From assembly GCF_028877475.1 (NCBI RefSeq), contig NZ_CP113527.1, positions 1,047,501 to 1,111,500 of the forward strand: a stretch of 64,000 nucleotides of DNA, written 5' to 3'. The DNA is from Lysinibacillus irui. GTDB taxonomy: Bacteria; Bacillota; Bacilli; Bacillales_A; Planococcaceae. Position 1 is the first letter of the stretch, and each line of letters begins with the position of its first letter. Position numbers and translations under genes: made by a program. The notes beneath the pieces were generated by a model. That model made no database searches. It was not told the DNA's origin and saw only the letters and a program-made list of their open reading frames with translations. Shown in pieces: positions 17,609-26,877 of the stretch.

Positions 17609-18508
17609 ATGAATTTAGGTCGAATTGGAACGGCAATGATTACGCCGTTCAAAGATGATGGCACGATTAATTATCCAGAACTAGAACGTATTATTAATCA
17701 TTTGATAGATAACGGTACAGATTGTATAGTTGCTTGTGGTACGACTTCTGAAAACCCAACGATGTCAACGGAGGAGAAAATTGAAGTTGTGCGCTTTACA
17801 GTAGAGAAAGTAGCTGGTCGTGTACCCGTTATTGCCGGCACAGGGGATAATGAAACGGCATACTCTATCGCAATGACTCATAAAGCAGAAGAAAATGGAG
17901 CCGATGGCATCATGCTAGTAGCTCCATACTATAATAAGCCAAATCAACGTGGGATTTTTGCTCACTTTGAAACAATTGCTAAACAAACGAGTCTACCTGT
18001 TATGCTTTATAATGTCCCAGGGCGTACTGGTGTCAATGTTGCCTATGAAACTTCTGTTGCGTTAAGCAAGATTCCAAACATAGCTTGGATTAAAGAAGCG
18101 AGTGGTAATTTAGATCAAATGGGTGATATTATCGAGAATGTTGACCCAGAAGATGATTTCTTAGTTTATAGTGGAGATGATGGCTTAACATTACCTCTAA
18201 TGGCAATTGGCGGGGCAGGCGTTATTTCCGTAGCAGCTCACGTTGTAGGCAATGATATGCAATTAATGATTAAAGCGTTTGAAGAAGGAAATCATAAGCT
18301 AGCAGCCAAAATTCACCGAGCATTATTACCTTTAGTACGTGCGCTGTTCGCTCAACCAAATCCTTCGCCTATTAAATATGCGATGACAAAATTAGGTTTT
18401 GATACACTCAATGTACGTCTACCAATGATGGAAATGACAGATCAAGAGAAAGCTAACTTCGACAGAATTTGGGATACGTATCAAGAAAAAGCGAAAAGTT
18501 TTAGATAA
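17609..18508 (+). CDS. dapA: 4-Hydroxy-tetrahydrodipicolinate synthase
   Basis: DapA condenses pyruvate with aspartate semialdehyde, the first committed step to diaminopimelate, lysine and, in sporulation, dipicolinate. The 299-residue TIM barrel has the substrate-binding GTTSENPT (with the conserved Thr pair), the proton-relay Tyr in YNVPGRTGVN and the Schiff-base Lys in WIKEASGN (about residue 163). The frame extends upstream to 17561, inside asd, but ATG 17609 follows AGAGGGGTGTAAGG and gives the standard N-terminus. A strong terminator follows. Confidence 0.98.
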   Translation: MNLGRIGTAMITPFKDDGTINYPELERIINHLIDNGTDCIVACGTTSENPTMSTEEKIEVVRFTVEKVAGRVPVIAGTGDNETAYSIAMTHKAEENGADGIMLVAPYYNKPNQRGIFAHFETIAKQTSLPVMLYNVPGRTGVNVAYETSVALSKIPNIAWIKEASGNLDQMGDIIENVDPEDDFLVYSGDDGLTLPLMAIGGAGVISVAAHVVGNDMQLMIKAFEEGNHKLAAKIHRALLPLVRALFAQPNPSPIKYAMTKLGFDTLNVRLPMMEMTDQEKANFDRIWDTYQEKAKSFR

Positions 18509-18514
18509 AAAGCA

Positions 18515-18546
18515 ACGAGGCTGAGATTCTTTCAGCCTCGTTTTTG
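18515..18546 (+). terminator. Intrinsic terminator after dapA
   Basis: ACGAGGCTGA (18515-18524) pairs perfectly with TCAGCCTCGT (18532-18541), with a T run. Confidence 0.92.
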
Positions 18547-18710
18547 TATGCTAGAAAAAAGATGAAAGACCCCTCAATCCATTACTTCTCATCCTCAAAA
18601 ATACTAATATGACTATCATGATACAAGTTATCCAATATCTGCTGATCCCTCTCCTAATAATAAGCAAATAAAAGAAAATCTATTTCCAACGTGAAACATG
18701 TATTTTTAAT

Positions 18711-18739
18711 TTGTGCAAAAGCTTTGCAAACCGTATAAT
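18711..18739 (+). promoter_or_regulatory. SigA promoter of rnjB
   Basis: TTGTGC (18711-18716), a 17-base spacer and a perfect TATAAT (18734-18739). The predicted start near 18746 lies downstream of the longest ORF's first codon (18742), supporting the TTG start at 18787. Confidence 0.8.
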
Positions 18740-18786
18740 AAATGTTAAGTGGTTGCTGTTCGGGATATTTTTTAGGAGGAAATAAA

Positions 18787-20454
18787 TTGACAAAAAAGAA
18801 AAATGAATTAATTCGTATCATCCCTCTTGGGGGGGTAGGCGAAATTGGGAAAGCAATGTACGTAGTAGAAATTGATGAAGAGCTATTTGTAGTGGATAGC
18901 GGCTTAATGTTCCCAGAAGATGAGATGCTAGGCATAGATATCGTGATTCCTGACATTACGTACTTAGAAGAAAATAAAGAGCGTGTGAAAGGTATTTTCT
19001 TAACACATGGTCATGAAGATGCGATCGGTTCTATTGCCTATGTTTTACAAAAAATAAAGGCACCTGTGTACGGATCAAAATTAACAATTGCATTAGCAAA
19101 GGAACATTTAAAAGAATTACCTGCACCACATCAGGTGAAATTTTTTGAAGTAACAAATCGAAGTCGTATGAATTTCAATTCAACGTATGTAACATTCTTC
19201 CACACAACACATAGTATTCCCGATTCGTTAGGGGTGGTGTTCCATACATCTGAAGGCGCGATTGTTCATACAGGAGAGTTTAAATTCGATCAGTCAGCAA
19301 CAGGTAAATTCAAACCTGATTTAGCAAAAATGGCACAATTAGGAGAAGACGGTGTCTTTATTCTCTTATCTGAATCGTGCGAAGCTGAACGACCAGGATA
19401 TACGACATCGGAGATTGTGATTGAAGAACAATTATCAAAAACATTCCACTCAGCACCAGGTCGTATTTTAGTAGCTGTTTATGCATCGAATTTTATTCGT
19501 ATTCAACAAGTTTTTGCCCAAGCCCAAAAATCATTCCGTAAAGTTGTGATTGTTGGTAAACCATTGGAAAAGGCTGTTGATTTAGGCGTACAGCTAGGTT
19601 ATTTAACAGTTGAAGAAGATACAATTATTCCGATTTCAGAAATGCAAAAATATCAAGATGATGAAATTATCATTATTGCAACAGGTAATAGAGGAGAGCC
19701 TCTAGATGCATTAGAGAAAATCGTCCGCAAGCACCATCGTGATATTAAAATTAAGCAAGGGGATACAGTGCTAATCACATTTACTCCTTCTCCTGGCATG
19801 GAAGTACAAATGGCTAATACGATGAACTCTATGTCCAAAGCAGGCGCTGAAATTTTGACTTCTAGCAAAAATGTTCATGTATCAGGACATGGTAGTCAGG
19901 AAGATTTAAAGCTTATGCTGAATTTGATGCAGCCAAAGTATTTTGTCCCTGTACAAGGCGAGTACCGCATGCTAATTGCTCACTCGAAGTTAGCGCAACA
20001 GCTTGGTATGCAAAAATCACAAATTTTTATCGCTGATAAAGGGGATATTGTAGAGTATAAAAATAATAAAATGCGCATGAGTGGTCGTGTACAAGCTGGT
20101 AACGTCTTAATTGATGGTATTGGTGTAGGCGATGTAGGGAATATTGTTCTTCGTGATCGTAAATTATTATCACAAGATGGTATTTTCATTGTGGTTGTGA
20201 CATTAAACCGCGCACAAAAGAAAATTGCCTCTGGCCCAGAGATTTTATCGCGAGGCTTTGTATATGTACGAGAATCAGAGGAATTAATGATTGAGGCATC
20301 TGACATTGCGAAAAACGTCATTGAAAAATATGTTGGTAAAGATACATTTGAATGGACGAATATTAAACAAGAAATTCGAGATACACTAAATACGTATTTA
20401 TTCCAAAAAACAAAACGTCGCCCAATGATTATTCCAATTATTATGGAGTACTAA
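18787..20454 (+). CDS. rnjB: Ribonuclease J2
   Basis: A 555-residue metallo-beta-lactamase/beta-CASP RNase that forms a complex with RNase J1 in mRNA decay and rRNA maturation. It is J2 and not J1 because the catalytic motif is degenerate: at the J1 positions 74-79 it reads HGHEDA, with Ala79 in place of the metal-binding His, and Glu164 replaces Asp164 in VHTGEFKF. His142 and the beta-CASP motif VSGHGSQEDLK are kept. The start is TTG 18787 behind AGGAGG; the upstream ATG 18742 lies before the predicted transcription start. The length equals B. subtilis RnjB. Confidence 0.93.
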   Translation: MTKKKNELIRIIPLGGVGEIGKAMYVVEIDEELFVVDSGLMFPEDEMLGIDIVIPDITYLEENKERVKGIFLTHGHEDAIGSIAYVLQKIKAPVYGSKLTIALAKEHLKELPAPHQVKFFEVTNRSRMNFNSTYVTFFHTTHSIPDSLGVVFHTSEGAIVHTGEFKFDQSATGKFKPDLAKMAQLGEDGVFILLSESCEAERPGYTTSEIVIEEQLSKTFHSAPGRILVAVYASNFIRIQQVFAQAQKSFRKVVIVGKPLEKAVDLGVQLGYLTVEEDTIIPISEMQKYQDDEIIIIATGNRGEPLDALEKIVRKHHRDIKIKQGDTVLITFTPSPGMEVQMANTMNSMSKAGAEILTSSKNVHVSGHGSQEDLKLMLNLMQPKYFVPVQGEYRMLIAHSKLAQQLGMQKSQIFIADKGDIVEYKNNKMRMSGRVQAGNVLIDGIGVGDVGNIVLRDRKLLSQDGIFIVVVTLNRAQKKIASGPEILSRGFVYVRESEELMIEASDIAKNVIEKYVGKDTFEWTNIKQEIRDTLNTYLFQKTKRRPMIIPIIMEY

Positions 20455-20496
20455 TTGAACAAGCTTATCGTCAATGCTTTGAGGAAAAAGTAAAAG

Positions 20497-20538
20497 AAAA
20501 AGGATTTTCTCCCAATTGCGGTGGAAAATCCTTTTTTT
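20497..20538 (+). terminator. Intrinsic terminator after rnjB
   Basis: A 13-bp stem around GGATTTTC / GAAAATCC (from 20497 and 20524) ends in T7. B. subtilis has the Clp-like protease gene tepA after rnjB; it is absent here. Confidence 0.88.
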
Positions 20539-20609
20539 GAAATAGTCAAGTTCTACTTGTGATGATTCGCTACATATATAAAATGGATTGCAAAAGAAGG
20601 TGAAAATAG

Positions 20610-22901
20610 ATGGCAGTTAGTAAAAGAAAGAAAGGAACTAAAAGTAAAGCGACAACTGAAAAAAAAGACATGCATCCGCTTATGTATGAAATTTTAGGAC
20701 TGCTTTTAATTGCCTTAGCAGTCATTATGATTTTTGAATTCGGCATGATTGGGCGGATTTTACAAACAATCGCCATGTTTCTTTTAGGTAATTTACATTT
20801 TGCTGTTCCATTTATGCTTATATTTGTTGCGTTGTTAATGATGATTGGTCGTAAAAAAATTGGTTTGAAGGATCGATTAATACTGGGCATGGTACTCATT
20901 ATTATGAGTTTAACCATTTTTAGCCATGGCATATTATTTGAGCAATTATCGAAATCAGGTGGTCTATTATCTGATTCTGTTCTTCGTGAATCGTGGCGCA
21001 TATTGATCAATACAGAAGGTATTATTCATCGTAGCAATGCTCTAGGTGGTGGGATGATTGGTGCTCTATTATTTAGCGGCCTCCACGTGTTATTTGAAGC
21101 ATCAGGGGCAAAAGTCGTTGCTTGGGTTATTTTCTTTATAGGGTTAATTTTAGTCACAGGTAAGGCATTGGTGCCTTATTTAGCTGAAAAAATGCCAGGT
21201 CTATTTGGCAAATGGAAAAAGAAACACCGTGATAAGAAAAAAAATACACCGAAAAAGCCTAGCAATCGTCGCTCTAGAGTAGAAAGTGGAGATGAGGTAG
21301 CAGCAGTTAATCAAATGACAGATGTGTCAGAACAAGAGGAGGAAATACCTCATGAGCCGATTATCTCTGCTTTTACGCAAAATGTCTCACAGGAAAGAGC
21401 TGTATTTGATACGCCAACGATGGTGGAAAATGAACTAGAAGAAGCAACGGATGATGTCCATATTCAAGGCACTGATACTGTAGAAAATGCAGATTATCAG
21501 CTCCCATCCTATAATCTATTACAATTACCTCCTCAGCATGACCAAAGCGGTGAATATTCGGTGATTCAAGCTAATGCTAAAAAGCTAGAACAAACATTAC
21601 AAAGCTTTGGTGTAAAAGCAAAGGTGACACAAGTCCATTTGGGACCAGCTGTCACGAAATATGAAATTTTACCAGATATAGGTGTGAAAGTAAGCAAAAT
21701 TGTCAATCTGCAAGATGATCTTGCGCTAGCACTTGCCGCTAAAGATATTCGTATGGAAGCTCCTATCCCTGGGAAATCAGCGATTGGTATTGAAGTGCCA
21801 AATAGTGAGGTAGCCATTGTGACACTTCGTGAGGTATTAGAATCTAAGGATGGTGCTAAGCCTGATGCATTGTTACAAGTAGCATTTGGTCGTGATATTA
21901 CAGGACAAGCGGTTCTAGCAGAGCTCAATAAAATGCCACATTTACTTGTAGCTGGTTCAACAGGTAGCGGGAAAAGTGTCTGCATAAATGGCATAGTTGT
22001 ATCCATACTAATGCGTACAAAACCACATGAAGTGAAGCTCATGATGATTGACCCAAAAATGGTGGAGTTAAATGTTTATAATGGTATTCCTCATTTATTG
22101 GCGCCTGTCGTGACAGATGCACGAAAAGCCTCGCAAGCACTAAAAAAAGTGGTATCTGAAATGGAACGCCGTTATGACTTGTTTTCTCATACAGGTACAC
22201 GAAATATTGAGGGCTATAATGCTCATGTACAAAAGGTTAATGAGCAAACAGAAGAAAAGCATCCAAAGCTACCGTATATCGTTGTCATTGTGGATGAGTT
22301 AGCGGATTTGATGATGGTTGCATCAAGTGATGTAGAGGATTCAATTACACGTTTAGCGCAAATGGCACGCGCTGCAGGGATTCATTTAATAATAGCAACA
22401 CAAAGACCGAGTGTAGATGTCTTAACAGGCGTCATAAAGGCAAATATACCTTCAAGAATTGCATTTGCAGTTTCTTCAGCAATTGATTCAAGAACCATTT
22501 TAGACATGGGTGGGGCTGAACGCCTACTTGGTCGTGGTGATATGCTATTTTTACCTGCCGGGGCTTCGAAACCAAAAAGGGTGCAGGGTGCTTTTTTATC
22601 AGATCAAGAGGTTGAAGCTGTTGTGAATTTTGTTATAGAACAGCAAAAGGCACAGTATCAGGAGGAGATGATTCCTACTGAAGAAGAAACCATTTTAGAG
22701 GAAACGGATGAATTATATGATGAAGCTGTCCAATTAGTTGTCAGCATGCAAACAGCATCAGTATCTATGCTACAACGTCGCTTCCGAATTGGCTATTCAA
22801 GGGCAGCACGTATTGTCGATCAAATGGAACAACGCGGGATTGTAGGGCCTCCAGAGGGAAGTAAACCGCGTCAAGTACTTGTTCACCAGTATGATAACTA
22901 A
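20610..22901 (+). CDS. spoIIIE: FtsK/SpoIIIE DNA translocase
   Basis: A 763-residue membrane-anchored hexameric motor that pumps chromosomal DNA through the septum, above all into the forespore. Four transmembrane segments lie in the first 180 residues. An acidic linker and the alpha/beta motor follow, with Walker [10 protein letters not shown] (about residues 448-456) and Walker [13 protein letters not shown]. The C-terminal winged-helix gamma domain (from about residue 690; [22 protein letters not shown]) reads SRS-type orientation sequences. The position after rnjB matches B. subtilis spoIIIE. AGAAGGTG precedes the ATG. Confidence 0.96.
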   Translation: MAVSKRKKGTKSKATTEKKDMHPLMYEILGLLLIALAVIMIFEFGMIGRILQTIAMFLLGNLHFAVPFMLIFVALLMMIGRKKIGLKDRLILGMVLIIMSLTIFSHGILFEQLSKSGGLLSDSVLRESWRILINTEGIIHRSNALGGGMIGALLFSGLHVLFEASGAKVVAWVIFFIGLILVTGKALVPYLAEKMPGLFGKWKKKHRDKKKNTPKKPSNRRSRVESGDEVAAVNQMTDVSEQEEEIPHEPIISAFTQNVSQERAVFDTPTMVENELEEATDDVHIQGTDTVENADYQLPSYNLLQLPPQHDQSGEYSVIQANAKKLEQTLQSFGVKAKVTQVHLGPAVTKYEILPDIGVKVSKIVNLQDDLALALAAKDIRMEAPIPGKSAIGIEVPNSEVAIVTLREVLESKDGAKPDALLQVAFGRDITGQAVLAELNKMPHLLVAGSTGSGKSVCINGIVVSILMRTKPHEVKLMMIDPKMVELNVYNGIPHLLAPVVTDARKASQALKKVVSEMERRYDLFSHTGTRNIEGYNAHVQKVNEQTEEKHPKLPYIVVIVDELADLMMVASSDVEDSITRLAQMARAAGIHLIIATQRPSVDVLTGVIKANIPSRIAFAVSSAIDSRTILDMGGAERLLGRGDMLFLPAGASKPKRVQGAFLSDQEVEAVVNFVIEQQKAQYQEEMIPTEEETILEETDELYDEAVQLVVSMQTASVSMLQRRFRIGYSRAARIVDQMEQRGIVGPPEGSKPRQVLVHQYDN

Positions 22902-22909
22902 CCAAAAAA

Positions 22910-22949
22910 TTGGACAAAAATAACTGTGTTTCACTGTATTTTTGTCCAA
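22910..22949 (+). terminator. Hairpin after spoIIIE
   Basis: A perfect 13-bp stem (22910-22922 with 22937-22949) around a 14-base loop, starting nine bases after the stop codon. It lacks a proper T tail, so it may stabilise the 3' end as well as slow polymerase. Confidence 0.6.
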
Positions 22950-23007
22950 ATATTTGCAATAAAAATGAAGAAAGAATGAATTCTATAACAGATTTTCTTT
23001 AAAACTG

Positions 23008-23036
23008 TTTATTTCATTCTGCAAAAATGTTATATT
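23008..23036 (+). promoter_or_regulatory. Candidate promoter of the GntR regulator
   Basis: TTTATT (23008-23013), a 17-base spacer and TATATT (23031-23036). The -35 is weak. Confidence 0.35.
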
Positions 23037-23063
23037 TATGAACGATTAGTAGGAATGTTGTAC

Positions 23064-23084
23064 ATCAGATGTCTGATCTCTGAT
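23064..23084. promoter_or_regulatory. Candidate GntR operator upstream of ymfC
   Basis: ATCAGA-TG-TCTGAT (23064-23077) is a perfect palindrome, with a further TCTGAT half-site at 23079-23084. It lies between the promoter candidate and the ribosome-binding site, a natural place for autorepression. Confidence 0.45.
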
Positions 23085-23100
23085 TTTGGTGGTGATATAT

Positions 23101-23829
23101 GTGACTATTAAAGCAGATCATCGTCATCTCTATCTTCAAGTAATCGATCGTTTAAAATCTGACATTGAGGCTGGTATTTTTAAAGAAAATGAAAAGCTTC
23201 CGTCAGAATTTGAATTATCGAAATCACTAGGAGTCAGTCGAGCAACACTTAGAGAAGCACTTCGACTGTTGGAAGAGGAAAATGTGATTGTGCGCCGACA
23301 TGGGGTTGGGACTTTTGTCAATCCTAAGCCGTTGTTTACATCAGGCATCGAGCATTTATCGAGCATTTCTTCTATGATCGAGGCAGCGGGTATGGAGCCA
23401 GGTTCGCGGTTTTTAAAAGCGACTGAGCACGTACCTTCTGAGGAAGATTTAAAACGCTTCCAATGTGATGGCGAAGATAAAATACTCACGATTGAACGTG
23501 TCAGAACAGCGGATGGCGAACCAGTAGTATACTGCATAGACAGGCTACCTGCAAGCTTCCTGCCTACTGACTTTGTCGAAAAAAAAGAAGTTTCACTGTT
23601 CTCTGCTCTTGAGCAATCTGGCAAAATTCATGTAGCCTACGCTGTTACATATATTGATCCAGTAGGATATCATGAACAAGCCTCACCGATCTTAAATTGT
23701 GGACGTGAAACAGCTCTTTTAGTGTTAAAGCAGTTGCATTACGATGAGCATGATCAAGTAGTGCTCTATTCAAAAAATTATTTCCGAGCTGATAAATTCA
23801 GCTTCCATGTAGTTCGTAAACGGGTGTAG
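23101..23829 (+). CDS. ymfC: GntR-family regulator, HutC subfamily (YmfC/NupR-like)
   Basis: A 242-residue regulator with an N-terminal winged helix ([45 protein letters not shown], residues 10-54) and a C-terminal UTRA effector domain. The gene follows spoIIIE as ymfC does in B. subtilis. As I recall, the B. subtilis protein is named NupR and represses the nupNOPQ nucleoside transporter; here that transporter lies immediately downstream, which fits. The frame opens at 23086, but GTG 23101 with TGGTGGTGAT five bases upstream is the better start. Regulation of the next four genes is inferred from position. Confidence 0.85.
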   Translation: MTIKADHRHLYLQVIDRLKSDIEAGIFKENEKLPSEFELSKSLGVSRATLREALRLLEEENVIVRRHGVGTFVNPKPLFTSGIEHLSSISSMIEAAGMEPGSRFLKATEHVPSEEDLKRFQCDGEDKILTIERVRTADGEPVVYCIDRLPASFLPTDFVEKKEVSLFSALEQSGKIHVAYAVTYIDPVGYHEQASPILNCGRETALLVLKQLHYDEHDQVVLYSKNYFRADKFSFHVVRKRV

Positions 23830-23834
23830 AACAT

Positions 23835-23862
23835 TTCTAAATTTTTTCCTGCTAATTACAAT
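23835..23862 (+). promoter_or_regulatory. Candidate promoter of the BMP lipoprotein gene
   Basis: TTCTAA (23835-23840), a 16-base spacer and TACAAT (23857-23862), 21 bases before the start codon; the leader would be very short. Confidence 0.4.
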
Positions 23863-23882
23863 ACCTTTGGGGGGTTAATTAA

Positions 23883-24968
23883 ATGAAAAAACGTAAATTT
23901 GGTTTAGTATTAACATCAGTATTAGCGGCAAGTGCTATTTTAGGTGCTTGTGGTGCGAAAGACGACGAAAAACCTGCAAAAGACAATGACAATGCTTCAG
24001 GCGGTGACAAAACTGAAGAAGCTTTCTCAGTAGCAATGGTTACTGACGTAGGTGGCGTTGATGACAAATCATTCAACCAATCTGCATGGGAAGGTGTTCA
24101 AGCTTACGGAAAAGAACATGGTCTTAAAAAAGGCGATGGTGGTTTTGACTACCTACAATCAGCATCAGACGCTGACTATGAAACTAACTTAAACAACTTA
24201 ATTCGCCGTGACTTTAACTTAGTATATGGTATCGGCTTCATGATGGCTGATGCAATTGATGCAGTTGCTTCTGAAAATCCAGATAACCACTTTGCATTAA
24301 TCGATGCAGAAGTAAAAGCTGACAATGTAGTTAACGTTTTATTCAAAGAGCAAGAAGGTGCTTTCTTAGCAGGTGTTGCTGCAGCAAAAACGTCTAAAAC
24401 AGGTAAAATCGGCTTCGTAGGTGGCGTTGATATTCCAGTTATTAACCGTTTCCACGCTGGTTTCGTTGAAGGGGCTAAAGCAGTAAACCCTGATATCGAC
24501 ATTCAAGTAAAATACACTGGTGCATTTGATAAAGCAGATCTTGGTAAAATTACAGCGAACAGCATGTACTCTTCAGGTGTTGATGTAATCTTCCACGCTG
24601 CTGGTGCAACTGGTAACGGTGTATTCTCTGAAGCAAAAGAGCGTAAAGCTAAAGATCCTAATGCTGATGTATGGGTAATCGGGGTAGATGCTGACCAATA
24701 CGAAGAAGGTAAAGTAGACGATAAAACAAACGTAACATTAACTTCCATGCTAAAAGGTGTTAATACAGCAGTAGTAGATATTTCAAACAGAGCAAAAAAT
24801 GGTGATTTCCCAGGTGGAGAAACACTTGTTTACGGTTTAGCTGAAGATGGCGTTAAACTTGCAGATTCTCGTGGTGCAATTTCAGAAGATGTACAAAAAG
24901 TAATTGATGAATATAAAGAGAAAATTGCTAAGGGTGAAATCAAAGTTCCAGAAAAAGTGGAAAAATAA
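23883..24968 (+). CDS. nupN: BMP-family nucleoside-binding lipoprotein
   Basis: A 361-residue substrate-binding lipoprotein of the Bmp/PnrA (Med) family, which bind purine nucleosides. The signal peptide ends in ILGAC, lipidated at Cys23, followed by an Asp/Lys/Asn-rich linker. Family motifs include [22 protein letters not shown] (residues 49-70, the nucleobase-contacting region) and [17 protein letters not shown]. It heads an ABC importer with an ATPase and two permeases. A terminator and a long leader separate it from the ATPase, so it is probably made in excess. The B. subtilis relative NupN takes up guanosine. Confidence 0.92.
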   Translation: MKKRKFGLVLTSVLAASAILGACGAKDDEKPAKDNDNASGGDKTEEAFSVAMVTDVGGVDDKSFNQSAWEGVQAYGKEHGLKKGDGGFDYLQSASDADYETNLNNLIRRDFNLVYGIGFMMADAIDAVASENPDNHFALIDAEVKADNVVNVLFKEQEGAFLAGVAAAKTSKTGKIGFVGGVDIPVINRFHAGFVEGAKAVNPDIDIQVKYTGAFDKADLGKITANSMYSSGVDVIFHAAGATGNGVFSEAKERKAKDPNADVWVIGVDADQYEEGKVDDKTNVTLTSMLKGVNTAVVDISNRAKNGDFPGGETLVYGLAEDGVKLADSRGAISEDVQKVIDEYKEKIAKGEIKVPEKVEK

Positions 24969-24979
24969 TTCATCTTTTG

Positions 24980-25023
24980 ATCATCATAAGGGACTTTTTA
25001 GAAGGACCTTATGATGATTTTTC
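24980..25023 (+). terminator. Internal terminator between nupN and nupO
   Basis: ATCATCATAAGG (24980-24991) pairs perfectly with CCTTATGATGAT (25007-25018), followed by TTTTTC. Partial read-through would give more lipoprotein than ATPase and permease. Confidence 0.88.
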
Positions 25024-25329
25024 AATCTATCGTTATATTTAGATTATTTGCAATACTCTATTTAACAAGATTTATATGAACCTTTAGAGGTAGAAATGAT
25101 AATTTACTAGTTTAGGTTTTAAGTTAATAGAAGAAAGGTTTCTAACGATGACCTTTCCTGTATTAATTTAGCAAAACATCTACCTCTATGGGTGAAATTA
25201 AATATAGCCTCTGGTAGAAATCTAAATACTGGACGTATGGCTTATCTGTACCATCAATCATGTAGCAGCAGATACTATACGCTAAGGCGAAAAGACTTAA
25301 TAATAGTGCCTATTAAGGGAGTGACAATT
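25024..25329 (+). other. Structured leader region of nupO
   Basis: Over 300 non-coding bases. A perfect 10-bp stem (TAGAGGTAGA at 25085-25094 with TCTACCTCTA at 25179-25188) encloses a smaller hairpin (GAAAGGT 25133-25139 with ACCTTTC 25151-25157). I do not recognise a known riboswitch; a purine aptamer core was looked for and not found. The remaining open frame (from a GTG at 25192) is not a plausible extension of nupO. Confidence 0.45.
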
Positions 25330-26877
25330 TTGGAATATGTGATTGAAATGCTAGGAATCCGTAAAGAGTTCGGTAATTTCGTGGCGAATAATAACATCAC
25401 CCTCCAACTGAAACAAGGCGAAATCCATGCATTGCTAGGAGAAAATGGTGCAGGTAAATCGACTTTGATGAACGTCCTTTTTGGTTTGTATCAACCAGAG
25501 GGTGGCGAAATTCGCGTTCGTGGGAAGGCTGTAAAAATTACAAACCCGAATATTGCCAATGATTTAGGAATTGGTATGGTGCATCAGCACTTTATGTTAG
25601 TGGAAAATTTTACGGTAACAGAAAACATCATTTTAGGCACTGAGCCTACTAAAATGGGGATTGTTAACATAAAAGATGCGGCTAAGAAAGTACAAGCACT
25701 TTCTGAAAAATATGGATTGGATGTTGATCCATATGCCAAAATCGAAGACATTACAGTTGGTATGCAACAACGTGTTGAAATTTTAAAAACTTTGTATCGT
25801 GGTGCTGAAATTTTAATTTTTGATGAGCCAACTGCTTCATTAACACCACAGGAAATTACTGAGTTAATTCAAATTATGCGTCGACTTATTGCAGAAGGTA
25901 AATCGATTATTTTAATTACCCATAAGCTTAAAGAAATTATGGAAGTTTCGGATCGTGTGACAATTATCCGTAAAGGTGAAGGCATTGGTACTGTTGTAAC
26001 CGCTGCCACAAATCCTGATCAATTGGCTGAAATGATGGTTGGGCGTCAAGTTGAATTTAAAACAGAAAAAATTGATGCCAACCCAACAGATGAAGTACTG
26101 TCGATTAACAACTTGGTTGTAACGGATTACCGAAACATCGACAAAGTCAAAGGATTAAACTTAAATGTTCGCAAAGGTGAAATCGTCGGTATTGCTGGTA
26201 TTGATGGTAACGGTCAATCTGAATTAATTGAGGCCATTACGGGTCTTCGTAAAATCAAAAGTGGGACAGTTAAGTTAAATGGCAAAGAAATTACCAACAT
26301 GAAGCCTCGTAAAATTACAGAGGAAGGTGTTGGACATATCCCACAAGACCGTCATAAGCATGGCTTAGTGTTAGATTTCCCTATTGGTCATAATATTGCT
26401 CTACAAACATATTACCAATCTCCAATAGCGAAGGGCTTTGTTATGGACTATAAAAAAGTGTCTGAGAAAGCTCGCCAAATCATTAAAGAGTATGATGTAC
26501 GTACTGGTAATGGTGAAATGACACCAGCTCGTGCTTTATCTGGTGGTAACCAACAAAAAGCTATTATTGGTCGTGAAATTGACCGTAATCCAGATTTATT
26601 AATTGCCGCTCTACCAACGCGTGGACTCGATGTTGGGGCTATTGAATTCATTCACTCTCGTCTTATTGAGCAACGTGATAAAGGAAAAGCGGTTCTATTA
26701 ATCTCATTTGAATTAGATGAGGTTATGAATGTTTCGGATCGTATTGCCGTAATTTATGATGGACAAATTGTGGATGAGTTAAATCCTAAAGAAACTACAG
26801 AGCAAGAGCTAGGCTTACTAATGGCTGGACAAAGTAAAAAAAATAATAAGCATGATGCGAAGGAGGGGAACGACTAA
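25330..26877 (+). CDS. nupO: Nucleoside ABC transporter ATPase (tandem NBD)
   Basis: A 515-residue protein with two ATPase cassettes, as in the ribose/nucleoside CUT2-like class. The first has Walker A GENGAGKS (about residues 39-46), signature-region ITVGMQQRVEIL and Walker B ILIFDEPTASL. The second is degenerate in Walker A (AGIDGNGQSE) but keeps ALSGGNQQKAIIGRE. The start is TTG 25330, behind AAGGGAGTGA, giving the family N-terminus MEYVIEMLGIRK. The upstream GTG at 25192 would add 46 residues unlike the family. The stop overlaps the permease start in TAATG. Confidence 0.93.
   Translation: MEYVIEMLGIRKEFGNFVANNNITLQLKQGEIHALLGENGAGKSTLMNVLFGLYQPEGGEIRVRGKAVKITNPNIANDLGIGMVHQHFMLVENFTVTENIILGTEPTKMGIVNIKDAAKKVQALSEKYGLDVDPYAKIEDITVGMQQRVEILKTLYRGAEILIFDEPTASLTPQEITELIQIMRRLIAEGKSIILITHKLKEIMEVSDRVTIIRKGEGIGTVVTAATNPDQLAEMMVGRQVEFKTEKIDANPTDEVLSINNLVVTDYRNIDKVKGLNLNVRKGEIVGIAGIDGNGQSELIEAITGLRKIKSGTVKLNGKEITNMKPRKITEEGVGHIPQDRHKHGLVLDFPIGHNIALQTYYQSPIAKGFVMDYKKVSEKARQIIKEYDVRTGNGEMTPARALSGGNQQKAIIGREIDRNPDLLIAALPTRGLDVGAIEFIHSRLIEQRDKGKAVLLISFELDEVMNVSDRIAVIYDGQIVDELNPKETTEQELGLLMAGQSKKNNKHDAKEGND

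Noticed and set aside
18742-18786. ATG 18742 as the start of rnjB
   Set aside because: It precedes the transcription start predicted from TTGTGC-17-TATAAT, and the extra 15 residues do not belong to the family; TTG 18787 has an AGGAGG site.
25024-25329. Purine riboswitch before the nucleoside transporter ATPase
   Set aside because: The conserved junction sequences and paired loops of the purine aptamer are not present; only generic stems were found.
25192-25329. GTG 25192 as N-terminal extension of nupO
   Set aside because: The added 46 residues do not resemble the family, and TTG 25330 has a good ribosome-binding site and family N-terminus.
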